Positions 1 to 7,716 of a stretch of DNA of 39,590 bases are shown one piece after another. The stretch comes from Massilia agri (GTDB taxonomy: Bacteria > Pseudomonadota > Gammaproteobacteria > Burkholderiales > Burkholderiaceae_D), in the NCBI RefSeq assembly GCF_024753255.1, contig NZ_JANUHA010000029.1, positions 1-39,590 on the forward strand, read 5' to 3'. The notes under the pieces are model-generated. The model saw only the letters and a list, made by a program, of their open reading frames with translations. It had not been told where the DNA came from and did no database searches. Positions within the stretch are counted from its first letter, which is position 1, and every line of letters starts with the position of its first letter. Position numbers and translations under genes: made by a program.

Positions 1-84
1 CTTCGCCGACCGCGCGTTCAAACATGTGTCGCGTCGAGGCACACTCGGTTTGAACGCGTGGGCGGGAAGACCCGCCCACCCTAC
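1..84. repeat. Right part of an intergenic palindromic repeat
   Basis: The sequence holds nested inverted segments: a Cys-Gly-rich arm around 5-22 pairs with 48-66, and a right end ccaccctac lies at 76-84. The same building blocks (gtagggtgg...ccaccctac outer arms, a gaccgcgcgt-like inner arm) recur complete at 12524-12624, so this is the truncated right part of another member of that repeat family. The matching left arm would lie outside the window. The stop codon of the minus-strand GFA gene (81-83) lies inside the outer arm. Confidence 0.6.
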
Positions 85-479
85 AAATGCCCGGTCTCTG
101 CCGGCGGCGTGACCCAGTTGTCGTTCCGCCCGTCGAGATACCGCACCGGCGCGGCCAGCAGCTCCTCCGGCGGCACATCATCCAGGCACACCACCGCCAC
201 CGCGTAAAACGCGCCCAGCGCCGCCGACTCTCCGGTCGAGAACACATTCACCCCGCAGTTTCCGCAAAAGTAATGCGCGTCGCGCCGCGTGTGGTAGCGG
301 TATTCGCGCAGGCTGTCCGCGCCGCCGCGCAGGCGGAAGCGGCTCGATGGCACCTGCGCCGCCCAGAAGCGCATCTTGCTGCAAATCGTGCAATTACACT
401 TGATGGTGCCCGCGGCGAGGTCGATGTCGACCTCGAACTGAACGCTGCCGCAATGGCAGCTGCCGTCGCGGGTTTTCAT
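81..479 (-). CDS. GFA (glutathione-dependent formaldehyde-activating/CENP-V) family protein
   Basis: A 132-residue zinc-binding protein of the GFA/CENP-V fold. The cysteine pattern of the family is visible: C8-x-C10 near the N-terminus, C28-x-C30-x2-C33 in the next loop, and C72-x2-C75 in the FCGNCG segment. Length fits the family (about 120-150 residues). Most members have no proven substrate, and the historical link to glutathione and formaldehyde should not be transferred to this protein. The ATG at 479-477 overlaps the TGA of the upstream hydrolase gene by one base (TGATG), so the two genes are probably co-transcribed and translationally coupled. The stop codon falls in an intergenic repeat arm. 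Confidence 0.85.
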   Translation of the reverse strand: MKTRDGSCHCGSVQFEVDIDLAAGTIKCNCTICSKMRFWAAQVPSSRFRLRGGADSLREYRYHTRRDAHYFCGNCGVNVFSTGESAALGAFYAVAVVCLDDVPPEELLAAPVRYLDGRNDNWVTPPAETGHL

Positions 480-1033
480 CAGCGCTGCTCATGACCGATC
501 GCGTCGCAGAATTCCTCCAGCAGCCGCTCGCCCTCGGGCCAGGGGCCGTGCCCGGATTCGCCGTTGATGTGGCCCGCGTCGCCGATCTTCACCAGGCGGC
601 TGCCCCAGCCGGAGGCGAAGGCTTCGGCGCGCTCGTTCGAGACATAGGGGTCGTCCGTGCTGGCGACGACCAGGCTGGGGAAGGGCAGGGGCGCGAGCGG
701 GATCGGGGCGAAGCCGTTCACCGGCACCGGGTAGCTGGGCGCCTCGACGTCGCTGGGCGCCACCAGGAAGGCGCCGGCGACTCTCAAGGGCGAGCCGCTG
801 GCGGCCCAATGCGCCACCAGCATGCAGCCCAGGCTGTGCGCGACCAGGATCGGCGCGCCCTTGCATGCGGCGATGGCGGCATCCAGTTCGGCCACCCATT
901 CGTCGCGCTCGGGGCAGTTCCAGTCGCGGTGCTCGGCCTTGGTCCACTTCGGGTAGCGCCCCTGCCAGTGGCTTTGCCAATGGTCGGGGCCGGAGTTCCA
1001 CAGGCCTGCCAGGATCAGTACGTCGCACTTCAT
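479..1033 (-). CDS. RBBP9/YdeN-family serine hydrolase (alpha/beta fold)
   Basis: A 184-residue single-domain alpha/beta hydrolase. It begins with the LILAGLWNSGPDHWQSHW segment typical of the RBBP9/YdeN (DUF452-like) group and carries the nucleophile elbow AHSLGC at about residues 64-69. Late in the protein are DDPYVS (acid) and GDAGHINGESGHG (catalytic His). The reading frame could open with GTG at 1036, but the GGAGG ribosome site lies only one base before that GTG and a usable four bases before the ATG at 1033, which I prefer. Substrate is unknown; the family contains small esterases. It is followed by the GFA gene with a one-base overlap, which suggests a two-gene operon. Confidence 0.85.
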   Translation of the reverse strand: MKCDVLILAGLWNSGPDHWQSHWQGRYPKWTKAEHRDWNCPERDEWVAELDAAIAACKGAPILVAHSLGCMLVAHWAASGSPLRVAGAFLVAPSDVEAPSYPVPVNGFAPIPLAPLPFPSLVVASTDDPYVSNERAEAFASGWGSRLVKIGDAGHINGESGHGPWPEGERLLEEFCDAIGHEQR

Positions 1034-1091
1034 CACGCCTCCGCCGTTGGAAAAAGATCAACGACGATTGTACGTGAAAGCGCTGTGGCCT

Positions 1092-2224
1092 TCAGGCGCC
1101 CAGGGTTTCGCGGCCTGTCACGGCGGCCTGGCTGCGTGGACGCAGGCCCGGCAGCCGGGCGAACAGGGCGCGCCAGGCCGGCAGGCGGCGCTCGGTCACG
1201 CCGCCCAGCAGGATGGTGGCCGCGAGGATGGCAAGCAGCAGGGCGAAGAGGTCGGCGCCGGAGTCGCGCCGGTGCGGTACGAAAGCGAGCCAGCAGCGGA
1301 TCACCAGCATGTGCGAGAGGTAGAGGGTGAAGGTGTGGGAGGCCAGCAGGCGGATCGGTCTGTCAAGGCGCAGCAGGCTGCCGAAGCGCGCATCGCGGGC
1401 GCAGGCGACGTTGGCGAGCACGATGGCGCACACCAGGTAGTCGGCCAGGAAGCGGTCGGCGCTGCCCAGCGGGAGTGCGGCGAAGGGCCAGGCCGCGCTG
1501 CCCGCGGCGCGCAGCGGCGCTTCGAGGCCCAGGCCGACGTAGAGGCCGAAGGCCAGCAGGCTGGCGGCCCAGCCGAGGCGGGCCAGGGCAGGCGGAAACG
1601 GGGGCCGGCCGCCTGCCTGATACAGCCAGGCGCCGGCCAGCCAGACCGGCAGCAGCAGCCACATCTTGTAGCCCATGAGGGCCAGCGCCGCGGCGATGAG
1701 GAGCATGCGGCGCTTGCCGCGCAGGTAGCAGGCCAGTCCGAACAGCAGGTAGTACCAGGCTTCGTAGCACAGCGACCAGTAGGAATCATGAAGGGCGGCG
1801 CTTCGGTCAGCGCCCAGCTCTGGCCCAGGAAAAGCAGGTGGAAGGGGATGTAGAGCTGCGGCTTGTCGAGGGTGTAGCCGGCGGTGGGGACGGGGACGTC
1901 GAGGAGGCGGAAGACGGCGCCGGCGGCGAAGGCCAGCAGCAGGACCGGCAGCGCCACCGAATACAGGCGCGCGAGCCTGGACAGCGCGTAGGAGCGGCCG
2001 TCCGGGCGGCGCTGCGCCGTGCTGGCGGCGATCACGAAGCCGGACAGCACGAAGAACACGATCACGGCCTCGCGCCCCATCTCGCCGGCCACGCCCCAGG
2101 CGCCAGGGGCCACCGCGCCGGTATAGGCGAAATGCGCGGCCACCACGGCCGCCGCGCTCAGCACGCGGACGAGGTCGAGGTAGAGCGAAAACGCTGGCGT
2201 GAGCGCGGGTGGCGGGGAGGACAT
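1092..2224 (-). pseudogene. Acyltransferase-3 family membrane protein, frameshifted
   Basis: Two minus-strand reading frames together encode one acyltransferase-3 protein of about 377 residues, the usual family size. The N-terminal part, from MSSPPPALTP at 2224, holds the first membrane helix with LDLVRVLSAAAVVAAHF (catalytic His after the RxxA segment) and FFVLSGFVIA. It runs in one frame to about ALTEAPPF. The rest, from HDSYWSLCYEAWYYLLFG on, lies in the other frame and contains the remaining helices to the C-terminus at 1092. The switch is at about 1787-1797 and is explained by one missing base after the PPF codons. Starts at 2260 or 2266 are also possible. Such proteins O-acylate surface sugars or lipids. 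Either the gene is broken or the base was lost in sequencing. Confidence 0.8.
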
Positions 2225-2298
2225 GCGGGTCGAGAGCTGGACAATGGCGCGATGATACATGAGCATTGATACAGCGCGCTTGCCCGGAACCGCCCGGC

Positions 2299-3138
2299 TC
2301 AGAGCTCGGTGCGCAGCGCGAACAGCTCCGGGAACAACACCACGTCCAGCATCTTGCGCAGGTAGCTGGCACCCGACGTCCCTCCGGTTCCCTGCTTGAA
2401 GCCGATGATGCGCTCCACCGTGCTCACGTGGCGGAAGCGCCAGAAGCGGAAGGCGGTTTCCAGGTCGACCAGCTTCTCGGCCAGTTCGTACAGGGCCCAG
2501 TGGTGCTCGGTATCCTTGTAGACGCCCAGCCAGGCCGCCTTCACGCTCTCGTCGCATCTGGTCGGCTGCGTCCAGTCGGCCTGCAGGCGCTCGGGGGCTA
2601 CGGGGAAGCCGCTGCGCGCCAGCAGCATCACGGCCTCGTCGTAGACGGACGGCGCGTGCAGCTCGCGCTCGAGGATGGCGTGGTGTTCCGGCGACTTCTC
2701 GTGCACTTTCAGCAGGTTCGGGTTCTTGTTCCCGAGGATGAACTCGAGCTCGCGGTACTGGAAGCTCTGGAAGCCCGAGGAGGCGCCGAGGTAGGGGCGG
2801 ATCGCCGTGTATTCGGGCGGCGTCATGGTCGCCAGCACGTCCCACGCATGCACCAGCTGGTCCATGATGCGGGCCACGCGCGCCAGCATCTTGAAGGCCG
2901 GCGGCAGGTTGTCTTCGCGGATGTGGCGGCGCACCGCCTGCAGCTCGTGCAGCATCAGCTTGATCCAGAGCTCGCTGGTCTGGTGCTGGATGATGAAGAG
3001 CATCTCGTTGTGATTCGGCGAGAGCGGATGCTGGGCCGTGAGAATCTGGTCGAGCCCCAGGTAGTCGCCGTAGCTCATCGACTCCTTGAAATCGAGCTTG
3101 GCGCCGTGCCACTCGGCCTTGCCGGCTTTGTCGTTCAT
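2299..3138 (-). CDS. kynA: Tryptophan 2,3-dioxygenase
   Basis: A 279-residue heme dioxygenase that opens the indole ring of L-tryptophan to N-formylkynurenine, the first step of the kynurenine pathway. Family signatures are present: MLFIIQHQTSELWIKLMLHE near the N-terminus (distal-pocket His), FQSFQYRELEF in the middle, RHVSTVERIIGF with the proximal heme His, and the GTGGTSG loop contacting substrate near the C-terminus. The start at 3138 follows a GGAGAG ribosome site and gives the usual TDO length. It lies 11 bases downstream of kynU in the same direction, so the two form an operon. The formamidase gene kynB, often in the same operon in related bacteria, is not in this window. Confidence 0.97.
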   Translation of the reverse strand: MNDKAGKAEWHGAKLDFKESMSYGDYLGLDQILTAQHPLSPNHNEMLFIIQHQTSELWIKLMLHELQAVRRHIREDNLPPAFKMLARVARIMDQLVHAWDVLATMTPPEYTAIRPYLGASSGFQSFQYRELEFILGNKNPNLLKVHEKSPEHHAILERELHAPSVYDEAVMLLARSGFPVAPERLQADWTQPTRCDESVKAAWLGVYKDTEHHWALYELAEKLVDLETAFRFWRFRHVSTVERIIGFKQGTGGTSGASYLRKMLDVVLFPELFALRTEL

Positions 3139-3149
3139 CGTCTCTCTCC

Positions 3150-4406
3150 TCAGGTCACGGCGCTGCGTTCGAGCCGGGTGTCGTAGGACTCGCGGTCGAG
3201 GATGTCCTTCAGGATCGCCACCGCGTCCCACACGTCGGCATAGCTCGTATACAGGGGAGTGAAGCCGAAGCGCATGATCTCCGGCTCGCGGTAGTCGCCG
3301 ATCACGCCGCGGGCGATCAGGGCCGCCATCACGGCGTAGCCATGCGGATGGGTGAAGCTGGCCTGGCTGCCGCGGCGGGCGTGCTCGCGCGGGGTCACGA
3401 GGCCGAGCGGGTGCTGCGCGCAGGTCGATTCGACCAGCGCGATGAACAGGTCGGTCAGGGCCAGCGACTTTGCGCGGATCGCGGCCATCGTGGTCGCTTC
3501 GAAGACTTCCAGGCCGCACTCGACCAGGGCCAGCGACAGCACCGGCTGGGTGCCGCACAGGGCGCGGCCGATGCCGTCCACGGCCGTGAAGCCGTGAGAC
3601 ATGGCGAAGGGCGCGGCATGGCTCCACCAGCCCGTGAGCGGGTGGGCAAAGGCGGCCTGGTGCCGCTGCGGCACCCAGATGAAGGCCGGGGCGCCGGGTC
3701 CGCCGTTCAGGTATTTATAGGTGCAGCCGACCGCGAAGTCGGCATTTGCCCCGTGCAGGTCGACCGGCACCGCGCCGGCCGAGTGGGCCAGGTCCCAGAC
3801 CGCCAGCGCGCCGTTCGCATGGGCATGGCGGGTCAGCTGCGCCATGTCGTGCTGGTAGCCGGTGCGGTAATTCACGTGGGTGAGCATCAACACCGCGCAG
3901 TCGGCATCCACCGCGGCGGGGATCTCGTCCACGGAATCGACCAGGCGCACCGAATAGCCCTGCCGCAGCCACTGGGTCAGGCCTTCCGCCATATAGATAT
4001 CGGTCGGGAAGTTGCTGCGCTCGGTGACGATGGTGCGGCGGGCGGCGTTCGGCCCCGTGGACTGGATCTGAAGGGCGGCGGCCAGCGCCTTGAACAGGTT
4101 GAGCGAGGTGGTGTCGGTGACGACGACTTCGCCGGCCCGGGCGCCGATCAAGGGGGCAAGGCGGTCGCCCAGGCGCTTGGGCAGTTCGAACCAGCCGGCC
4201 GTGTTCCAGCTCTTGATCAGATCGGTGCCCCATTCGCGGCTGACCACGTCCTGGGCGCGGGCCAGCGCCGCCTTGGGGCGGGCGCCGAGCGAGTTGCCGT
4301 CGAGGTAGATCACGCCCTCGGGCAGGTCGAAACGCTCGCGCAGGGAGCGCAGGGGATCCTGCTGGTCGCGCGCGACGCAGTCGGCGCGGGTGATGCTGGT
4401 GCTCAT
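3150..4406 (-). CDS. kynU: Kynureninase
   Basis: A 418-residue PLP enzyme of fold type I that cleaves L-kynurenine to anthranilate and alanine. Visible marks are the N-terminal FDLPEGVIYLDGNSLGARPK segment, the VWDLAHSAGAVPVDL cofactor-contacting strand, and CTYKYLNGGPGAPAF containing the Schiff-base lysine. The length equals that of characterised bacterial kynureninases. The ATG at 4406 is chosen because AAGGGA precedes it and the upstream extension is not family-like. It is the first gene of kynU-kynA and is transcribed away from flhD, sharing the 578-base intergenic region. I found no convincing sigma-70 promoter or Lrp-type operator for it by eye. Confidence 0.97.
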   Translation of the reverse strand: MSTSITRADCVARDQQDPLRSLRERFDLPEGVIYLDGNSLGARPKAALARAQDVVSREWGTDLIKSWNTAGWFELPKRLGDRLAPLIGARAGEVVVTDTTSLNLFKALAAALQIQSTGPNAARRTIVTERSNFPTDIYMAEGLTQWLRQGYSVRLVDSVDEIPAAVDADCAVLMLTHVNYRTGYQHDMAQLTRHAHANGALAVWDLAHSAGAVPVDLHGANADFAVGCTYKYLNGGPGAPAFIWVPQRHQAAFAHPLTGWWSHAAPFAMSHGFTAVDGIGRALCGTQPVLSLALVECGLEVFEATTMAAIRAKSLALTDLFIALVESTCAQHPLGLVTPREHARRGSQASFTHPHGYAVMAALIARGVIGDYREPEIMRFGFTPLYTSYADVWDAVAILKDILDRESYDTRLERSAVT

Positions 4407-4516
4407 GGACTTCCCTTGATAATTGAGGCTTGAAGCTTTTTTGTCAGCTTCGCAGTGTAGCAAGTTCCGGGACGGGCCGCCTGTTTTGTTGACTTGCCGA
4501 TAACTTCAGGGATGGT

Positions 4517-4576
4517 GAAAAATATTTTAAAAATTTTTCTCAAGAACCCTAAAGTTCCCAAAAGTCCTGCCGTTAC
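4517..4576 (+). promoter_or_regulatory. flhD upstream element copy 1: AT element plus sigma-28-like promoter
   Basis: AT-rich element gaaaaatatttt at 4517-4528 is followed 33 bases later (start to start) by taaagttc at 4550-4557, an 11-base spacer and gccgttac at 4569-4576. The sigma-28 (FliA) consensus is TAAAGTTT-N11-GCCGATAA, so the -35 matches 7/8 and the -10 6/8 with exact spacing. Compared with copies 2 and 3 there are 11 extra bases, about one helical turn, between the AT element and the -35. Confidence 0.6.
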
Positions 4577-4604
4577 CCAGTTCAGAAGCGTGGTAAAGGG
4601 TCTT

Positions 4605-4653
4605 GAAAAATATTTTTCGAAAACCCTCAAGTTCTCTCCGAGTGTGCCGTTAC
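4605..4653 (+). promoter_or_regulatory. flhD upstream element copy 2: AT element plus sigma-28-like promoter
   Basis: gaaaaatatttt at 4605-4616, then 22 bases start-to-start to tcaagttc at 4627-4634, an 11-base spacer, and gccgttac at 4646-4653. The -10 octamer is identical to that of copy 1. The stretch 4603-4636 matches 4678-4711 of copy 3 at 32 of 34 positions. Confidence 0.6.
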
Positions 4654-4679
4654 AGGAGGAGAGAGGGCAGCAAAAGATT

Positions 4680-4728
4680 GAAAAATATTTTGCGAAAACC
4701 CTAAAGTTCTCCTAAAGCTTGACGTAAA
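4680..4728 (+). promoter_or_regulatory. flhD upstream element copy 3: AT element plus sigma-28-like promoter
   Basis: gaaaaatatttt at 4680-4691, 22 bases start-to-start to taaagttc at 4702-4709, an 11-base spacer, and a weaker -10, gacgtaaa, at 4721-4728. This is the copy nearest flhD. A transcript starting here would have a leader of about 250 bases. Confidence 0.5.
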
Positions 4729-4984
4729 CCGTATCAAGCGCACGACAGAAGCAGCGTCGGGCGTCCACAATTTGGCTGGTTTTCCGGCACCTCCCCAAGC
4801 CCCTTTTCATAGGGGCGCCAGAGTGATCCAGAAGGGTTTGTCAGACAAACTCCTACGGGTCATGTCCGTCATTCGCGGACGAAAAATACAGACTTCGTCC
4901 AATTCCGCAAAAGTTGCCCCACGGCGAGAATCTATCTCAACGGCAACACACATTCCCTGCTTCAACACGGATACGGAGAGAAAA
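4729..4984 (+). promoter_or_regulatory. Putative structured 5' leader of flhDC
   Basis: No plausible gene lies between the last promoter-like repeat and flhD. The stretch contains short inverted repeats able to fold in RNA: gcccc/ggggc at 4799-4816, gtttgt-cag-acaaac at 4836-4850, and tccg/cgga around 4864-4879. It ends in the GGAGAG ribosome site (4975-4980) of flhD. In Escherichia coli the long flhDC leader is a target of CsrA and small RNAs; a similar role here is inference. The rest of the kynU-flhD gap (4407-4516) shows no further clear element. Confidence 0.4.
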
Positions 4985-5302
4985 ATGACGATGAACGACA
5001 TGATGGCTGAAATCCGCGACGCGAACCTGAGCTACCTGATGCTGGCCCAGCAGATGATCCGCGCCGATAAAGTCACCGCGATCTTCCGTCTCGGTATCTC
5101 GGCCGACATCGCCGACCTGATCGAAGGCATGAGCAATGCCCAGATCCTGAAGCTGGCAGGCGGCAACATGATGCTGGCCCGTTTCCGCTTCGACGACACC
5201 GCCATCCTGTCGATGCTGACCAGCCACACCAAGGAGCGCAGCCTGGCCCAGTCGCACGCCGCCATCCTGATGGCCGGCCAGCCTGTTGAAGAGATCGTAT
5301 AA
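4985..5302 (+). CDS. flhD: Flagellar transcriptional regulator FlhD
   Basis: A 105-residue, mostly helical protein matching FlhD, which joins FlhC in the FlhD4C2 activator of early flagellar promoters. The family segment LSYLMLAQQMIRADKVTAIF lies near the N-terminus, followed by RLGISADIADLIEGMSNAQI and the C-terminal HTH-like part. The first ATG (4985) is placed five bases after GGAGAG; a second in-frame ATG at 4991 is possible. It contains no cysteine, so the intersubunit disulfide known from Escherichia coli FlhD cannot form. It is first in the operon flhD-flhC-methyltransferase, behind three tandem promoter-like repeats. Confidence 0.96.
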   Translation: MTMNDMMAEIRDANLSYLMLAQQMIRADKVTAIFRLGISADIADLIEGMSNAQILKLAGGNMMLARFRFDDTAILSMLTSHTKERSLAQSHAAILMAGQPVEEIV

Positions 5303-5359
5303 AATCCGCTTCAGCGGTCCCGCCGGGGCTGCATCAGTAATACCTAGCGGGAGCAGCAC

Positions 5360-5908
5360 ATGAGCAAGAAAAGCGTCGTTTCGGAAGCCCAGGAAATCCA
5401 GCTTGCGATCGAACTGATCAACCTGGGGGCGCGCCTCCAGCTGCTCGAGACCGAAGTGTCGCTGTCCCGCGAGCGCCTGCTCAAGCTGTACAAGGAGCTC
5501 AAGGGCGTCTCTCCGCCCAAGGGCATGCTGCCGTTCTCGACCGACTGGTTCCTGACCTGGCAGCCGAACATCCACTCCTCGCTCTTCATCAACATCCACA
5601 ACTTCCTGGTCGAACACGCCGGCGCCACCGGCATCCAGGCGGTGATGAAGGCCTACAAGCTCTACCTCGAACAGATGCCGCCCGAGCCGGGCGAAGAGCC
5701 GCTGCTGTCCCTGACGCGCGCCTGGACCCTGGTGCGCTTCTTCCAGAGCGGCATGCTGGTGCTGGCGCCCTGTCAGAAATGCCAGGGCAAGTTCATCGTG
5801 AATTCCCTGGACCTGAACGCCGACTACCTGTGCGGCCTGTGCCACATGCCTTCGCGCGCGGGCAAGACCCGCAAGGCCAAGGAGGCGGCGGCCAACCAGG
5901 GTGAGTGA
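5360..5908 (+). CDS. flhC: Flagellar transcriptional regulator FlhC
   Basis: A 182-residue partner of FlhD in the flagellar master activator. The zinc site that FlhC uses is visible as CQKC (about residues 137-140) and CGLC (about 157-160), separated by FIVNSLDLNADYL. The N-terminal helical half (QLAIELINLGARLQLLETE) and the STDWFLTWQPNIHSSLF segment are typical. A GGGAG site precedes the ATG. It lies 57 bases after flhD. Its last eight bases overlap the GTG start of the following methyltransferase gene, so translation of that gene is probably coupled to flhC. Confidence 0.97.
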   Translation: MSKKSVVSEAQEIQLAIELINLGARLQLLETEVSLSRERLLKLYKELKGVSPPKGMLPFSTDWFLTWQPNIHSSLFINIHNFLVEHAGATGIQAVMKAYKLYLEQMPPEPGEEPLLSLTRAWTLVRFFQSGMLVLAPCQKCQGKFIVNSLDLNADYLCGLCHMPSRAGKTRKAKEAAANQGE

Positions 5909-6662
5909 GCGGGCCGGTTTGAAACCCGCCGTCGCGGCGCTGCTGCTGCAGGCCGCCGCCATCCCCCTGACCCTTGCCGCGACCTGGCTGCTGGCCCGCG
6001 CCGGCGTGCCCATGTCCTATTCAGGCGTCGCCCTGATCCAGGGCGTGATTGCCGCCGGCCTCACCTGGTGGCGCGGCCTGGCCAGCTGGTGGCGCCTCAT
6101 CCAGCTGCTGTTTCCACTTGCCCTGTACGCCTCCGCCCAGCTGGACGTCCCGCCGGGCGCCTACCTGGCCCTGTTCCTCTTCCTGCTGCTCCTCTACTGG
6201 TCGACCTACCGCACCCAGGTGCCGTACTACCCCTCGAACCGCCGGGTCTGGGATGCGGTAGCCAGCCTCCTGCCGCCGGAGGGGCGGGCGAGGGTGATCG
6301 ACATCGGCAGCGGCCTGGGCGGCTTCACGCTCGACATGGCGCGCCGCCGGCCCGGCATCGAGGCCAGCGGCATTGAGCTGGCGCCGCTGCCCTGGTTCAT
6401 CAGCAGCCTGCGCGCGCGCATCGCAGGGAGCACGGCGCGCTTCATCCGCGGCGACTACGACAGGCTGAACTTTGCCGACTACGAGCTGGTCTTCGCCTAC
6501 CTGTCCCCGGCCGCGATGGGCGCGCTGTGGCGCAAGGCCTCGCGCGAGATGCGGCCCGGGACACTGCTAGTCAGTTACGAATTCGTCATTGACGATCGTT
6601 TACCGAACCGTACCGTGTACCCCACAAAGGGCGGTCCAGCCCTCCATATCTGGCACTTTTAG
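5901..6662 (+). CDS. Membrane-anchored class I SAM-dependent methyltransferase (FAM173-like)
   Basis: A 253-residue protein with about three N-terminal membrane helices (residues 10-100; AVAALLLQAAAIPLTLAATW and LALFLFLLLLYW are clear). A Rossmann methyltransferase domain follows, with VIDIGSGLGGFTLDMA as SAM-binding motif I and GIELAPLPWFISSLRARI as the next strand and helix. A single hydrophobic anchor region, a P-Y-x-P segment before the domain, GSG motif I and E-L-x-P-x-W resemble the FAM173/ATPSCKMT protein-lysine methyltransferases. That assignment is inference from remembered family features. It starts with GTG, overlapping flhC by eight bases, and precedes motA, which suggests a role in motility or in modifying a membrane protein. 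The substrate is unknown. Confidence 0.75.
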   Translation: MSERAGLKPAVAALLLQAAAIPLTLAATWLLARAGVPMSYSGVALIQGVIAAGLTWWRGLASWWRLIQLLFPLALYASAQLDVPPGAYLALFLFLLLLYWSTYRTQVPYYPSNRRVWDAVASLLPPEGRARVIDIGSGLGGFTLDMARRRPGIEASGIELAPLPWFISSLRARIAGSTARFIRGDYDRLNFADYELVFAYLSPAAMGALWRKASREMRPGTLLVSYEFVIDDRLPNRTVYPTKGGPALHIWHF

Positions 6663-6812
6663 GCGACAAACCGGGGCTTTTTACTTGCCCGTTAACGGTT
6701 CTCCCGCTAGAGTGGTTCCCTGCGTCAACTTTGCCCGAAATCACTTTTTTCGAATCGTTTTGTTTGAGCCAGCCGGACGAACCATTCCCGGCCTTTCTGG
6801 AGCGGTATTCCC

Positions 6813-7667
6813 TTGTTAGTCATTATTGGTTACATCGTCGTCTGCGCCTGCGTGTTCGGCGGCTTCGCCCTGGCCGGCGGCCACATGGCATCCCTGTGGC
6901 AGCCGATCGAACTCCTGATGATCGGCGGCGCGGCCGTCGGCGCTTTCTTCGTCGGTAACACCATGAAGTCGGTCAAGGCGACCATGAAGGCGCTGCCGAC
7001 CGTGTTCAAGGGTTCGCACTACACGCGCGACATGTACATGGAGCTGATGGCCCTGCAGTTCGACGTGCTCTCCAAGGTCCGCAAGGAGGGCCTGATGTCG
7101 ATCGAGGGCGACATCGAGAATCCGGAAGCCTCGCCGCTGTTCTCGAAATACCCGGCCGTGCTGGCCGACCACCACATCATCGAATTCATGACCGACTACC
7201 TGCGCCTGATGGTCTCGGGGAATATGGACGCGATGCAGATCGAGAACCTGATGGACAACGAGATCGAGACCCACCATCACGAGGGGGCGATCCCTGCGCA
7301 CTGCATCTCCAAGCTGGGCGACGGCCTGCCGGCCTTCGGTATCGTGGCGGCGGTGATGGGCGTGGTCCACACCATGGAATCGGTGGGCCTGCCGCCGGCG
7401 GAACTCGGCATCCTGATCGCGAAGGCGCTGGTCGGCACCTTCCTGGGTATTCTCCTGGCCTACGCATTCGTCACTCCGCTGGCGAGCGTGCTCGAACAGA
7501 AGCTGGAAGAATCGACCAAGATGTTCCAGTGCGTGAAGGTCACCCTGCTGGCGAGCCTGAACGGCTACGCGCCGGCGCTGGCAGTCGAATTCGGCCGCAA
7601 GGTGCTGTACTCGACCGAGCGCCCCACCTTCGCCGAACTCGAAGAGCACATCAAGAAGAAGAAGTAA
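6813..7667 (+). CDS. motA: Flagellar motor stator protein MotA
   Basis: A 284-residue inner-membrane stator subunit that with MotB forms the proton channel driving the flagellum. It opens LVIIGYIVVCACVFGGFALAGG, matching the N-terminal helix of MotA position for position, which fixes the start at the TTG at 6813. A GGAG site lies at 6798-6801. Two further helices carry the conserved prolines, in GDGLPAFGIVAAVMGVVHTM and AYAFVTPLASVLEQ. The cytoplasmic loop between helices 2 and 3 has the usual charged residues. The 150 bases before it contain a perfect palindrome ccgttaacgg (6689-6698) but no promoter I can assign. The rare TTG start could limit its translation. Confidence 0.97.
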   Translation: MLVIIGYIVVCACVFGGFALAGGHMASLWQPIELLMIGGAAVGAFFVGNTMKSVKATMKALPTVFKGSHYTRDMYMELMALQFDVLSKVRKEGLMSIEGDIENPEASPLFSKYPAVLADHHIIEFMTDYLRLMVSGNMDAMQIENLMDNEIETHHHEGAIPAHCISKLGDGLPAFGIVAAVMGVVHTMESVGLPPAELGILIAKALVGTFLGILLAYAFVTPLASVLEQKLEESTKMFQCVKVTLLASLNGYAPALAVEFGRKVLYSTERPTFAELEEHIKKKK

Positions 7668-7716
7668 GCCGTGATGCTTTCCATTCAACCGCAGGGCCTG
7701 ACACGAGGAGGGGACC

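Noticed and set aside
4496..4503. Perfect sigma-28 -10 octamer gccgataa upstream of the three repeats
   Set aside because: No TAAAG-type -35 lies 11 bases before it and no AT element precedes it. A caagttcc at 4461-4468 has wrong spacing to it. Probably chance or a decayed fourth copy.
4407..4720. Short open frames of 70-75 codons in the kynU-flhD gap
   Set aside because: They are products of the AT-rich repeats, lack ribosome sites and cross the promoter-like elements.
6663..6812. Sigma-28 or FlhDC-box promoter upstream of motA
   Set aside because: Only a short palindrome ccgttaacgg and loosely similar sequences were found; spacing and consensus do not fit.
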